Shown here: in pieces, positions 8,574 through 16,798 of the stretch
Numbering within the stretch: the first letter of the stretch is position 1
Layout of the letters: each line of letters begins with the position of its first letter
From: MedAcidi-G1 sp002294285
GTDB lineage: Bacteria; Actinomycetota; Acidimicrobiia; Acidimicrobiales; MedAcidi-G1
NCBI GenBank assembly: GCA_963999645.1
Contig: CAXEUY010000010.1
Span: 18,340-82,339 of the forward strand
Reading direction: 5' to 3'
DNA: 64,000 nt
The notes under the pieces: model-generated
Seen by the model: the letters and a program-made list of their open reading frames with translations, nothing else
Database searches by the model: none
Told to the model about the DNA's origin: nothing
Translations under genes and position numbers: made by a program

Positions 8574-9941
8574 ATGCCAGCACCTATTTTTATGCCGAAA
8601 CTGGGTTTGACTATGACCGAAGGAACCCTGACTGAGTGGCTAGTTTCTACTGGTGAAACTGTAAGCCAGGGACAACCTGTGGCTTCAATAGAAACAGACA
8701 AAATAGAAACCGAAATAGAAGCCGAAGCTGAAGGAATATTGCACCAGTCAGCGAAATCTGGTGAAGTTTTCGAATGTGGATTAGTTTTAGGCTGGATATT
8801 AGAAGAAGGCGAGGAGCCACCTGAAAATTCTGAACCTGAAAATTCTGAACCTGAAAAGAAAAATATTCCAGCTGTCGACTTAAGTGTAAATACTGAAAAC
8901 GAAACAAAGACAAAAACTGGTCGTGTTGCAGCTTCTCCTGCTGCAAAAAAACTTGCTCGAGAAAAAGGAATTGACCTCTCTATCATCTCAGGAAGCGGCC
9001 CCGGCGGAAGAATAGTTGTAGAGGATGTTGAAGCAGTTTCTACCAATGAGATAACAGTTGCTAATTCTGCACCTGATAACGCTAAAGCCTCACAAGCAGC
9101 GGTTAACGAAGCACAAAAATTAGGAGTGGATCTTAGAGATGTAAAAACATCTTCAAAAGATAAAAGAATAAGAAAATCAGACGTTCAAGAACACATAAAA
9201 AGCTCTCCAGGGTCAAATGAAGGCACGAATGAAGGTTTTACCTTCGACCCAATAGGTGAAGGAGAACGAGTTCCAATTACTGGAATGAGAAGAGTTATTT
9301 CAGACCGAATGCACGCAAGTATCCAAGGCATGGCGCAGTTAACCCTTCACCTTGATGTAGATATGGATAACGCAATTTCTCTCCGCAAGAATATGGAAGC
9401 TGACGATTCATTGCCTGGGTATACAGATTTCGTAATCGCTTCAGTAGCTCGTGCATTAAAAATTCATCCTTTACTTAATTCACAAATGCTAGAGAATGAA
9501 ATCCTTCAGCTAAATGAAATAAATGTTGGAATGGCTGTTGCTCTTGATGAAGGTTTAGTTGTGCCTGTAATAAGAAATGCTGATCAACTTTCTCTTAAGG
9601 AAATTGCCGAAAATACTTCTCGTCTGGCGAAGCAGGCTAGAAGTGGAAAATTGGCATTGGAAGATCTTGAAGGTGGAACTTTTTCTGTTTCTTCATTAGG
9701 AATGTTTGGGGTTGATGGCTTCACACCTGTAATTAATCCTCCAAACTCTGCAATTTTGGGTGTTGGTCGTATACGTGAAGACATGACTTGGGTAGACCAG
9801 AAACCAACAAAAGTGTCGAGAATGGTCTTAAGCCTTACTTGGGACCATCGTGTTTTAGATGGAGCGCCTGCGGCAGATTTTGCTAAAACAGTAAAATCAG
9901 GTCTAGAAAACCCAGAATCTTTAATAGATGCAGACAGTTAG
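8574..9941 (+). CDS. acoC: Dihydrolipoamide acyltransferase (E2) with two E3-binding-like segments
   Basis: This 455-residue E2 subunit begins with a lipoyl domain (about 1-78; lipoyl-lysine motif ETDKIETE near 41-48). An acidic PENSE-repeat linker follows, then a canonical peripheral subunit-binding domain (about 118-155, with ASPAAKKLAREKGID) and a second, weaker copy (about 168-212, with LGVDLRDVKTSSKDKRI). The catalytic acyltransferase domain (about 225-450) carries the active-site DHRVLDG motif near 427-433. It transfers the acyl group made by E1 to CoA. No E3 gene is present in the window. Its stop overlaps the convergent psuG stop by four bases. Two binding domains in one E2 is less common than one. 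Confidence 0.88.
   Translation: MPAPIFMPKLGLTMTEGTLTEWLVSTGETVSQGQPVASIETDKIETEIEAEAEGILHQSAKSGEVFECGLVLGWILEEGEEPPENSEPENSEPEKKNIPAVDLSVNTENETKTKTGRVAASPAAKKLAREKGIDLSIISGSGPGGRIVVEDVEAVSTNEITVANSAPDNAKASQAAVNEAQKLGVDLRDVKTSSKDKRIRKSDVQEHIKSSPGSNEGTNEGFTFDPIGEGERVPITGMRRVISDRMHASIQGMAQLTLHLDVDMDNAISLRKNMEADDSLPGYTDFVIASVARALKIHPLLNSQMLENEILQLNEINVGMAVALDEGLVVPVIRNADQLSLKEIAENTSRLAKQARSGKLALEDLEGGTFSVSSLGMFGVDGFTPVINPPNSAILGVGRIREDMTWVDQKPTKVSRMVLSLTWDHRVLDGAPAADFAKTVKSGLENPESLIDADS
8820..8857 (+). repeat. 15-bp tandem repeat in E2 linker
   Basis: CCTGAAAATTCTGAA occurs twice in tandem (8820-8834, 8835-8849), followed by an 8-base partial copy. It encodes PENSE repeats in the flexible linker after the lipoyl domain. 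Its length is a multiple of three, so copy-number change would keep the frame. Confidence 0.8.
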
Positions 9942-10837
9942 CCCGCCATTTGTATAGCTACTTCGCCTGCTGTTTTAACATTGTTCAAAATTAAATCAAT
10001 ATTTGCCTGAAGAGTAAGATTACCACTGGCTTCCGAAACTTTTTCTAGCAAAAATGGAGTAATTGCGTTCCCTGTAATGCCAGCTGATTTGGCTTTTTCA
10101 AGACTTTGATTAATAGCATCTTCAACAATTTTTTGGTCTACAGATTTTTCTTTTGGTATTGGTACTGCTACAAGTTGACCGGTATCTAAACCAATTTGCC
10201 AATGGGCCTGCAGTAAAGCGGCAACCTCTTCCGCCCCAGTAGCTGTAATCTTTGTTTTTAAGCTGCCACCCGATGTCCAAAATTCTGGAAAAGTATCCGT
10301 TTTATAGCCAATGACCGGCACTCCGAGAGTTTCCAAAAGTTCAAGTGTTCGCGGAATATCGAGTATCGATTTCACACCTGCACAAATAACAGCAACTGGA
10401 ATTTCAGACAGTGCTTTAAGATCTGCAGAAATATCACCGTCGTTACCTCTGTGCACTCCACCAATTCCGCCCGTAGCAAAAATTTGGATACCGGATTTAT
10501 GTGCTGCGAACATGGTTGTAGCAACAGTCGTTGCACCAAGTGATTTTCCAGCTAGGACTGTTCCCAGAGTGTTAAAACTGGTTTTTTCTACGTCATTTTC
10601 AGTACCTAAAAGTTCTATTTCTTCATGACTTAGACCTACCTGCAAGTGACCGTCAATTACAGCGACAGTGGCAGGAACAACTTGTAAATCTCTCAAAATT
10701 TTTTCAGATTTTGCAGCCACTTCTATATTTAAAGGAGAAGGAAGCCCATGAGAAATAAGAGTTGACTCTAAAGCGACAACGGGTTTTTTTGTTCTTACAG
10801 CTTCTTGGATTTCTTCAGAAATTTTCAACAGACTCAT
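9938..10837 (-). CDS. psuG: Pseudouridine-5'-phosphate glycosidase
   Basis: From the ATG at 10837 this gives 299 residues, close to the family length of about 310. The conserved N-terminal stretch ALESTLISHGLP (about residues 22-33) and GGIGGVHRG (about 125-133) are PsuG hallmarks. The enzyme reversibly splits pseudouridine 5'-phosphate into uracil and ribose 5-phosphate. Upstream in-frame starts at 10885 and 10861 exist, but homologues begin near MSLLKISEEIQ, and a TAACGT box 7 bases before 10837 fits a leaderless start. The usual partner kinase PsuK is not in the window. It is divergent from PNP and next to other nucleoside genes, which supports nucleoside salvage. Confidence 0.88.
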   Translation of the reverse strand: MSLLKISEEIQEAVRTKKPVVALESTLISHGLPSPLNIEVAAKSEKILRDLQVVPATVAVIDGHLQVGLSHEEIELLGTENDVEKTSFNTLGTVLAGKSLGATTVATTMFAAHKSGIQIFATGGIGGVHRGNDGDISADLKALSEIPVAVICAGVKSILDIPRTLELLETLGVPVIGYKTDTFPEFWTSGGSLKTKITATGAEEVAALLQAHWQIGLDTGQLVAVPIPKEKSVDQKIVEDAINQSLEKAKSAGITGNAITPFLLEKVSEASGNLTLQANIDLILNNVKTAGEVAIQMAG

Positions 10838-10844
10838 AACAACC

Positions 10845-10862
10845 ACGTTATATGTATACATA
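10845..10862 (-). promoter_or_regulatory. Predicted psuG promoter with 12-bp palindrome
   Basis: The minus strand has TAACGT (10845-10850), 7 bases before the psuG ATG, directly preceded by the perfect palindrome TATGTATACATA (10851-10862). The palindrome abuts the -10 box and could be an operator. The divergent PNP gene starts 158 bases away. Confidence 0.4.
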
Positions 10863-11019
10863 ACTAATTGATTTAAGTTAAACAATTAGATCGGTGTTTT
10901 GTATTCAGAGTTTCTTAAAGAATTTCGGCGAACTATTTACAACCCGTTTGTTTATAGGATTATGGAATCACTAGCGATTGAAAACACTTTAGGTTTCGAA
11001 GAATTTAACGGAGAAAAAT

Positions 11020-11844
11020 ATGACAAGTTCTGACCCCTATTCTCTTGCTGAGGAAGCTGCAAATGAACTAGCAGAAGAAACTGGTTTAGTTAATCACGAT
11101 GTAGCTTTAGTTCTTGGTTCAGGGTGGGCCGCAGCTGTTGATGAGATCGGCAGTATTTCAGCTGAAGTGGAAATGGCAAAACTACCAGGTTTCCCTGCTC
11201 CGACTGTTTTAGGGCATCGCAATTTGATCCGATCTATCAAAGTCGGTCAAAATAATGTACTTGTTTTTGGTGGAAGGGCCCATTTATATGAAGGTCACTC
11301 AGTTGACACGGTGGTGCACGGTGTACGAGTAGCAGCCTCAGCAGGATGCAAGTCGATTGTTTTGACTAATGCTGCAGGTGGGTTAAATCCCGACTGGCCA
11401 GTCGGACAGCCAGTCATTATTTCTGACCAATTGAACCTTATGGGCAATTCTCCAATGGTTGGACCAGCACCACCTGAAGGTAAGGCAATTCGCTTTGTAG
11501 ATTTAACCGAAGCCTATTCATTACGGTTAAGACGGTTAGCTCAAGAAGTCGATCCAACATTACCCAACGGAGTTTACGCCGGTTTGTTGGGAGGAGCTTT
11601 CGAAACACCAGCAGAGATTAAGATGTTTGCAAAAATGGGTGCAGATTTAGTTGGAATGTCGACTGTTTTGGAAACTATTGCGGCAAGACACCTTGGTGTA
11701 GAAGTGCTAGGAATCTCTCTTGTTACAAATCAAGCAGCAGGCATGTCTGAAGAAAATCTTGATCACGAGGATGTTTTAGCTGCAGCTGAAGACGCAGGAC
11801 CGCGCATGATGAGTTTATTAGCTGGCATTTTGGAACGTTTGTGA
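11020..11844 (+). CDS. punA: Purine nucleoside phosphorylase (trimeric PNP family)
   Basis: This 274-residue protein matches the trimeric PNP family. It has the phosphate-binding GSGWA near residue 32, GRAHLYEGH near 88-96, the signature TNAAGGLNPDWPVGQPV (about 118-134), and the purine-site segment GGAFETPAEIKMF with VTNQAAGMS. It phosphorolyses purine (deoxy)nucleosides to base and (deoxy)ribose 1-phosphate. The next gene overlaps by four bases and is a phosphomutase that would isomerise this product. The pair matches deoD-pmmB order in mycobacteria. GGAGAA precedes the ATG. Confidence 0.92.
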   Translation: MTSSDPYSLAEEAANELAEETGLVNHDVALVLGSGWAAAVDEIGSISAEVEMAKLPGFPAPTVLGHRNLIRSIKVGQNNVLVFGGRAHLYEGHSVDTVVHGVRVAASAGCKSIVLTNAAGGLNPDWPVGQPVIISDQLNLMGNSPMVGPAPPEGKAIRFVDLTEAYSLRLRRLAQEVDPTLPNGVYAGLLGGAFETPAEIKMFAKMGADLVGMSTVLETIAARHLGVEVLGISLVTNQAAGMSEENLDHEDVLAAAEDAGPRMMSLLAGILERL

Positions 11845-13532
11845 CGAAAGCAATCAGTTCAGACGAAGCTTTAGAAATTGCAAAAAAATGGCTACTAAAT
11901 GATCCGGATGAAATAACAAGATCTGAAACTCAAAATTTGATCTCAGAATCCGGAGATGAAATTATTCGAAGATTTGGCGGTTCTTTGTTGTTTGGCACAG
12001 CGGGTATACGCGGCCCCAGAGGAGCTGGGCCGATGAGAATGAACAGACTTATGGTCAGAGTAGTAGCAAGTGCCATAGCTAAAAAGTTATTAGAAGACAC
12101 CCAAAATGATGAAGTGCCGTTAGTAGTAGTTGGTTACGATGCGCGTCACCAGAGTCAGGTTTTTGCAGAAGATTCTGTTCGTGTTTTAGCTACACACGGA
12201 ATCAAATGTTTAATTTTGCCAGAGCCTTTGCCGACTCCTGTTTTGGCATACACCCTTTTATCACAAAGGGCTAAAGCCGGAATAATGGTTACCGCTAGTC
12301 ATAACCCCGCAGAGGATTCCGGTTACAAGGTTTACTGGGAGGACGGTGCTCAAATAACAACTCCCATCGATACACAAATCGCTGAAAAGATCGATTACAT
12401 AAATCCTCCTCTCGATACGGATTTAGCTGATTTAGACGACCCTCTGATAACAAAAGGCGGAAGTGGTTTAGTAGAAAAATATGTTGATTTTGCTTGCTCT
12501 TGTGTGTCCTCAGACACTCAACGTGAAATAAGTATTGTGTACACGCCATTGCACGGAGTTGGTAAAGAAACATTTGTTCAAGTTTTTGAAAAAGTGGGAT
12601 TTGAAGATTTAGCAATTGTCGCTGCTCAAGCTGATCCAGATCCTGATTTCCCGACTGTTTCTTTTCCAAACCCGGAAGAAGAAGGAACACTAGATTTGGC
12701 AATCGAACTTGCAGACACTGAAAATGCCGATTTAGTTATTGCAAATGATCCTGATGCGGATCGGTTAGCTGTTGTAATCAATCATGGAAAAGAGTGGCGT
12801 CATCTCAACGGAAATGAGATCGGAGTATTACTGGCAGAGCATCTTCTAAATAGAGGGCAAGAAGCAGACAGACTTGTTGTCACGACGGTTGTGTCATCTC
12901 GTTTACTTTCTAAATTGGCAGATTTCCACAAAGTAAAATACGCGGAAACACTGACGGGTTTCAAATGGATAGTTCGTCCCGGCTTAGAAGATGCGACCTC
13001 TAGATTCATATTTGGGTATGAAGAGGCACTTGGTTTTGCGATTGATGACTCAGTGCGTGATAAGGATGGTATTACTGCAGCTTTGCTTTTTGCAGAACTG
13101 GCAGCCAGATTAAAATCTGAAGGTAAAACGGCAATTAACCTCTTGGAAGATTTGTGGAAACGTCACGGAGTTCATAAAACTTCTTTGGTTACACAGAGAT
13201 TTACTGCTGAGACAGATATTTCATCAGATTTAATGTCACCGTTGAGAAATAGTCTCCCTAAACAAATAGCTGGATGCAACATAGTTGAATCATTTGATTT
13301 GATGACACCTGTCAAAGAGTTTCCAGCAACAGACGCAATTGTATTCATTCTTGAAAAGGGGAGAGTTGTAATTCGCCCAAGTGGAACAGAGCCGATGGTA
13401 AAGATCTATGTTGAAGCCATAGAATCAGTTATTAACGATGACATCGAGTCTGCTGAAAGATCTGCAGAGCGTATGATAGAGAACCTATTAGATGGAGTCA
13501 GAAGTTTGTTTCCAATAGAGAGAGATAAGTAA
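11841..13532 (+). CDS. pmmB: Phosphohexomutase family protein, probably phosphopentomutase (PGM2/PmmB type)
   Basis: This 563-residue protein uses a GTG start inside the PNP stop (GTGA overlap). It has the active-site phosphoserine loop TASHNP (about residues 151-156), the metal-binding DPDADR loop (about 302-307), the sugar-binding GYEEALGF segment (about 392-399), and a C-terminal phosphate-binding RPSGTEP (about 512-518). Family members act on phosphohexoses, but PGM2-like enzymes prefer ribose/deoxyribose 1-phosphate. The position between PNP and deoC favours phosphopentomutase. In actinobacterial genomes this gene is often labelled phosphomannomutase. Confidence 0.88.
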   Translation: MTKAISSDEALEIAKKWLLNDPDEITRSETQNLISESGDEIIRRFGGSLLFGTAGIRGPRGAGPMRMNRLMVRVVASAIAKKLLEDTQNDEVPLVVVGYDARHQSQVFAEDSVRVLATHGIKCLILPEPLPTPVLAYTLLSQRAKAGIMVTASHNPAEDSGYKVYWEDGAQITTPIDTQIAEKIDYINPPLDTDLADLDDPLITKGGSGLVEKYVDFACSCVSSDTQREISIVYTPLHGVGKETFVQVFEKVGFEDLAIVAAQADPDPDFPTVSFPNPEEEGTLDLAIELADTENADLVIANDPDADRLAVVINHGKEWRHLNGNEIGVLLAEHLLNRGQEADRLVVTTVVSSRLLSKLADFHKVKYAETLTGFKWIVRPGLEDATSRFIFGYEEALGFAIDDSVRDKDGITAALLFAELAARLKSEGKTAINLLEDLWKRHGVHKTSLVTQRFTAETDISSDLMSPLRNSLPKQIAGCNIVESFDLMTPVKEFPATDAIVFILEKGRVVIRPSGTEPMVKIYVEAIESVINDDIESAERSAERMIENLLDGVRSLFPIERDK

Positions 13533-13534
13533 AA

Positions 13535-14458
13535 ATGTCTACTTCTACAGTTACATCAGTTGAAACTGGTTTGCCAATAAGAGTAACTCCGGTGGATGAG
13601 GTATCACTAGAGGCTAGGGCTTCTTCGTTGGCGACAAGGTCAATAAAAACCACCAGTAAGAGAGCTGCTTTACACTTATCGATTCGTTGTATGGACCTCA
13701 CAACTCTTGAAGGTGTAGACACTCCAGAAAAAGTCGCTTCATTGTGCCAAAAGGCAAAACGTCCTGACCCTACGAACGTGTCCATTCCTCAAGTTGCAGC
13801 AGTTTGTGTATATCCAGAAATGGTGGGACATGCGGTAGAAGCTACAAAAGACTCTGATGTGAAGGTGGCGAGTGTGGCTGGCGCTTTCCCAAGCGGATTA
13901 TCCAATATTGATGCACGAACAGCTGATATTACTGATGCTGTAAACAGAGGCGCTGATGAAATAGATATCGTGCTAAACAGATCAGCTTTTCTTGCAGGTG
14001 ATGAGAAAAGAGCCTTTGAAGAGATAGTTGCTTCAAAAGAAGCTTGTGGTGAAGCACATCTAAAAGTTATTTTAGAGGTCGGCGAACTTGGAAGCTATGA
14101 CAAAATACGTCAAGCATCGATGCTTGCGATGGCTGCAGGTGCAGATTTTATAAAAACATCAACCGGTAAAATTTCAGAAGCATCCAGCTTGCCAAGAATG
14201 TTGTGCATGGCCGAGGCGGTTAGAGATTTTGCATACCAAACAAATATCTCTGTTGGAATTAAGGCAGCTGGCGGAATTCGTACAGCCAAACAAGCCTGGC
14301 ACTACTTGGTAGTTATTGCAGAAACTTTGGGAACTGATTGGCTTAATTCTGAAAGGTTTCGTATCGGAGCTTCAAGCCTTCTAAACGATGTTCTGCTTCA
14401 ATTAAAACGTCTGGATTCAGGTTTTTATAGCGGACCTGATTACGTAACGGTGGATTAG
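13535..14458 (+). CDS. deoC: Deoxyribose-phosphate aldolase
   Basis: This 307-residue protein is a DERA of the longer type. It contains ASVAGAFPSG (about 111-120), DEIDIVLNR (about 142-150), LKVILEVGEL with a catalytic-site lysine (about 175), and ADFIKTSTGK with the Schiff-base lysine (about 205), then GIKAAGGIR (about 242-250). It cleaves deoxyribose 5-phosphate into glyceraldehyde 3-phosphate and acetaldehyde. It starts two bases after the phosphomutase and abuts the aldehyde dehydrogenase directly, so acetaldehyde would be oxidised by the next gene product. Confidence 0.93.
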   Translation: MSTSTVTSVETGLPIRVTPVDEVSLEARASSLATRSIKTTSKRAALHLSIRCMDLTTLEGVDTPEKVASLCQKAKRPDPTNVSIPQVAAVCVYPEMVGHAVEATKDSDVKVASVAGAFPSGLSNIDARTADITDAVNRGADEIDIVLNRSAFLAGDEKRAFEEIVASKEACGEAHLKVILEVGELGSYDKIRQASMLAMAAGADFIKTSTGKISEASSLPRMLCMAEAVRDFAYQTNISVGIKAAGGIRTAKQAWHYLVVIAETLGTDWLNSERFRIGASSLLNDVLLQLKRLDSGFYSGPDYVTVD

Positions 14459-15949
14459 ATGGGAATGTCAAACTTTAAAGAAGGTTCTGATTCGGAGGAT
14501 TTCGGGATTGATTACGCTCCGGCAGTCGAATCAACCAGTCTGCTGAATATAAAAGAAAAGTACGGACTTTTTATTAATGGCGATTTTTTAGACACTTCGT
14601 CTTCAAAATTTTTTAAGACATTAGACCCGTCGACAGAAAAACCATTGGCGGAAATAACGGAAGCTTCTGCTGCAGATGTTGACAAAGCAGTTAAGGCAGC
14701 GAGGAATGCTTATGAAAAGTACTGGATGAATATGTCCGGAGCAGTTCGCGCTCGTTACTTATTCCGGATAGCACGTCACCTTCAAGAAAGATCTCGAGAG
14801 TTCGCAGTTTTGGAAACTTTGGATGGGGGGAAACCAATAAAAGAAAGTAGAGATGTTGACCTTCCTCTTGCTGCCGCTCACTTTTTTTATCATGCCGGTT
14901 GGGCGGACAAGCTTGAATACGCTTTTCCACAGAGAAAAATCGAACCTCATGGCGTAGTAGGGCAGATAATTCCTTGGAATTTTCCCTTACTTATGGCTTC
15001 ATGGAAACTAGCTCCAGCATTGGCTTGTGGTAACACTGTTGTTTTAAAGCCGGCAGAGACAACACCACTAACTGCTTTGTTGCTTGCTGAAGTTATACAA
15101 GACGTGGATTTACCTCCAGGGGTAATAAATATTGTTACAGGAGCTGGGGAAACTGGTTCAGCATTGGTTGAACATCCTAATGTTGACAAACTAGCTTTTA
15201 CAGGGTCCACTGAAGTTGGAAAGTTAATTCAACGCTCAGCAGTAAAACGCAATTTGCCTTTGACTCTAGAGTTAGGTGGCAAAGCGCCTCATGTTATTTT
15301 TGAAGATGCAGCACTAGATCAGGCGATTGAAGGAGTAATCAACGGGATTTTCTTTAATCAGGGTCATGTGTGCTGTGCTGGCTCACGACTACTCGTGCAA
15401 GAATCTATTGCCGAGCATTTTATCGACCGACTACAAAAAAGAATAGATCTCTTGAGAGTCGGAAATCCGCTCGACAAAAATACTGATATTGGAGCCATAA
15501 ATTCAAAATCTCAACTTGAAAGAATAGATAAACTTGTTAATGCCGGTATAGAAGAAGGCGCTGAGGTTTACAAACCTTCGTGTTCCTTGCCGGAAAATGG
15601 ATATTGGTATCCCCCTACTGTTTTAACCGGAGTTCAGCAGAGTCACCGAGTTGCGCGCGAAGAAATTTTCGGCCCCGTTTTAGTAGTTCAGACTTTTAGA
15701 ACTCCAGAAGAAGCTTTGGAAAAAGCAAACAATACCCCTTATGGTCTATCTGCAGGTATTTGGACAGAAAAAGGATCACTAATCCATTGGATGGCGGAAC
15801 GTATGCGTGCAGGAGTCATTTGGGCGAATACATTTAACAAGTTTGATCCAACAAGTCCTTTTGGTGGTTACAAGGAAAGCGGTTTCGGACGAGAAGGTGG
15901 CATGCATGGTCTAGCCCCTTATTTGAAGACAAAGAGAAAGCGTAAATAG
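14459..15949 (+). CDS. Aldehyde dehydrogenase (NAD(P)+-dependent), probably acetaldehyde-oxidising
   Basis: This 496-residue ALDH is complete. It shows the cofactor-binding PWNFPLL (about 172-178), catalytic glutamate in LELGGKAP (about 270), catalytic cysteine in GHVCCAGS (about 303-304), and C-terminal EIFGPVL and PFGGYKESGFGRE. It follows deoC with no gap, which suggests oxidation of the acetaldehyde released by DERA. In streptomycetes a similar deoC-ALDH-ALDH arrangement occurs. It overlaps the second, short ALDH by one base. Confidence 0.9.
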   Translation: MGMSNFKEGSDSEDFGIDYAPAVESTSLLNIKEKYGLFINGDFLDTSSSKFFKTLDPSTEKPLAEITEASAADVDKAVKAARNAYEKYWMNMSGAVRARYLFRIARHLQERSREFAVLETLDGGKPIKESRDVDLPLAAAHFFYHAGWADKLEYAFPQRKIEPHGVVGQIIPWNFPLLMASWKLAPALACGNTVVLKPAETTPLTALLLAEVIQDVDLPPGVINIVTGAGETGSALVEHPNVDKLAFTGSTEVGKLIQRSAVKRNLPLTLELGGKAPHVIFEDAALDQAIEGVINGIFFNQGHVCCAGSRLLVQESIAEHFIDRLQKRIDLLRVGNPLDKNTDIGAINSKSQLERIDKLVNAGIEEGAEVYKPSCSLPENGYWYPPTVLTGVQQSHRVAREEIFGPVLVVQTFRTPEEALEKANNTPYGLSAGIWTEKGSLIHWMAERMRAGVIWANTFNKFDPTSPFGGYKESGFGREGGMHGLAPYLKTKRKRK

Positions 15950-16794
15950 TGACAGGAAATATACCAATAGCCAAGACCTATAAGCTTTTTATTAACGGAT
16001 CCTTCCCGCGTTCAGAGTCAGGAAGAACTTTCTCGGTTGTTGATTCGCAAGGTGAACTTATTGCTAACGTTTCTCAAGCGTCGCGAAAAGATCTTCGTGA
16101 AGCAGTTAGGGCAGCAAGATCCGCCCAAAATGCCTGGGCATCAAGAACTGCTTATAATCGAGGACAGATTCTTTACCGTGTAGCGGAAATGATTGAATCA
16201 AGGAAAGTAGAATTTTCAGAGTTACTTAAAAGTTTTGGGGTTAATAGTCGTACTGCAACACGTGAAGTTGAAGAATCAATACAGAGATGGGTTTGGTACG
16301 CTGGATGGTCTGACAAGTACAGTCAAATTCTAGGTTCTGTCAATCCAGTCTCTGGACCCTATTTCAACTTCACGGTTCCTGAACCAACTGGAGTAGTAGG
16401 GATAATCCCCCCTAAGGAACCTTCAATGTTGGGCTTAATCTCAAGACTTGTTCCTGTAATAGTCAGTGGTAACACAGCAGTGGTTGTTTCTGAGGGTCAT
16501 AGTTCACTGACGGCAGTTACTATTGCTGAGGTGTTAGCTACATCTGATGTGCCTCCAGGTGTGGTAAATATTTTGACAGGCGATCAAGCCGATCTACTTC
16601 CATGGATTGTTGGTCATTTGGATGTCAACGCAGTTGACATAAGTGGGATCAATCAAGATCAAGATCTAACTGTTTTGGAAGAAGCTGCATCGAATGTCAA
16701 ACGTTTGATATCACGTGAAATTGATGAGGAAAGCCTAGAACTTATAACTGACTTTTTAGAAATGAAAACGGTTTGGCACCCCATTGGCAGATAG
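15949..16794 (+). CDS. Short aldehyde-dehydrogenase-like protein lacking the catalytic domain
   Basis: This 281-residue protein (GTG start overlapping the upstream TAG) aligns with the first half of an ALDH: KLFINGSFPRSESG (about 11-24), EPTGVVGIIPPKEP (about 141-154), and a degraded cofactor region with GNTAVVVSEGHSS and PPGVVNILTG. It ends before the catalytic cysteine domain. The adjacent DNA is deoA on the other strand, so there is no hidden C-terminal half. The reading frame is intact. It may be a structural or regulatory partner of the full-length ALDH next to it. Residues in the NAD loop (PKEPS instead of PWNFP) suggest loss of normal dehydrogenase activity. Confidence 0.75.
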   Translation: MTGNIPIAKTYKLFINGSFPRSESGRTFSVVDSQGELIANVSQASRKDLREAVRAARSAQNAWASRTAYNRGQILYRVAEMIESRKVEFSELLKSFGVNSRTATREVEESIQRWVWYAGWSDKYSQILGSVNPVSGPYFNFTVPEPTGVVGIIPPKEPSMLGLISRLVPVIVSGNTAVVVSEGHSSLTAVTIAEVLATSDVPPGVVNILTGDQADLLPWIVGHLDVNAVDISGINQDQDLTVLEEAASNVKRLISREIDEESLELITDFLEMKTVWHPIGR

Positions 16795-16798
16795 TTTT

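Noticed and set aside
8555..9046. 163-codon minus-strand ORF under the E2 gene
   Set aside because: Low-complexity serine-rich product opposite the lipoyl domain and linker; shadow of a real gene.
15949..16794. Short ALDH as a frameshifted pseudogene
   Set aside because: The DNA after its stop is deoA on the other strand, with no ALDH C-terminal half in any frame.
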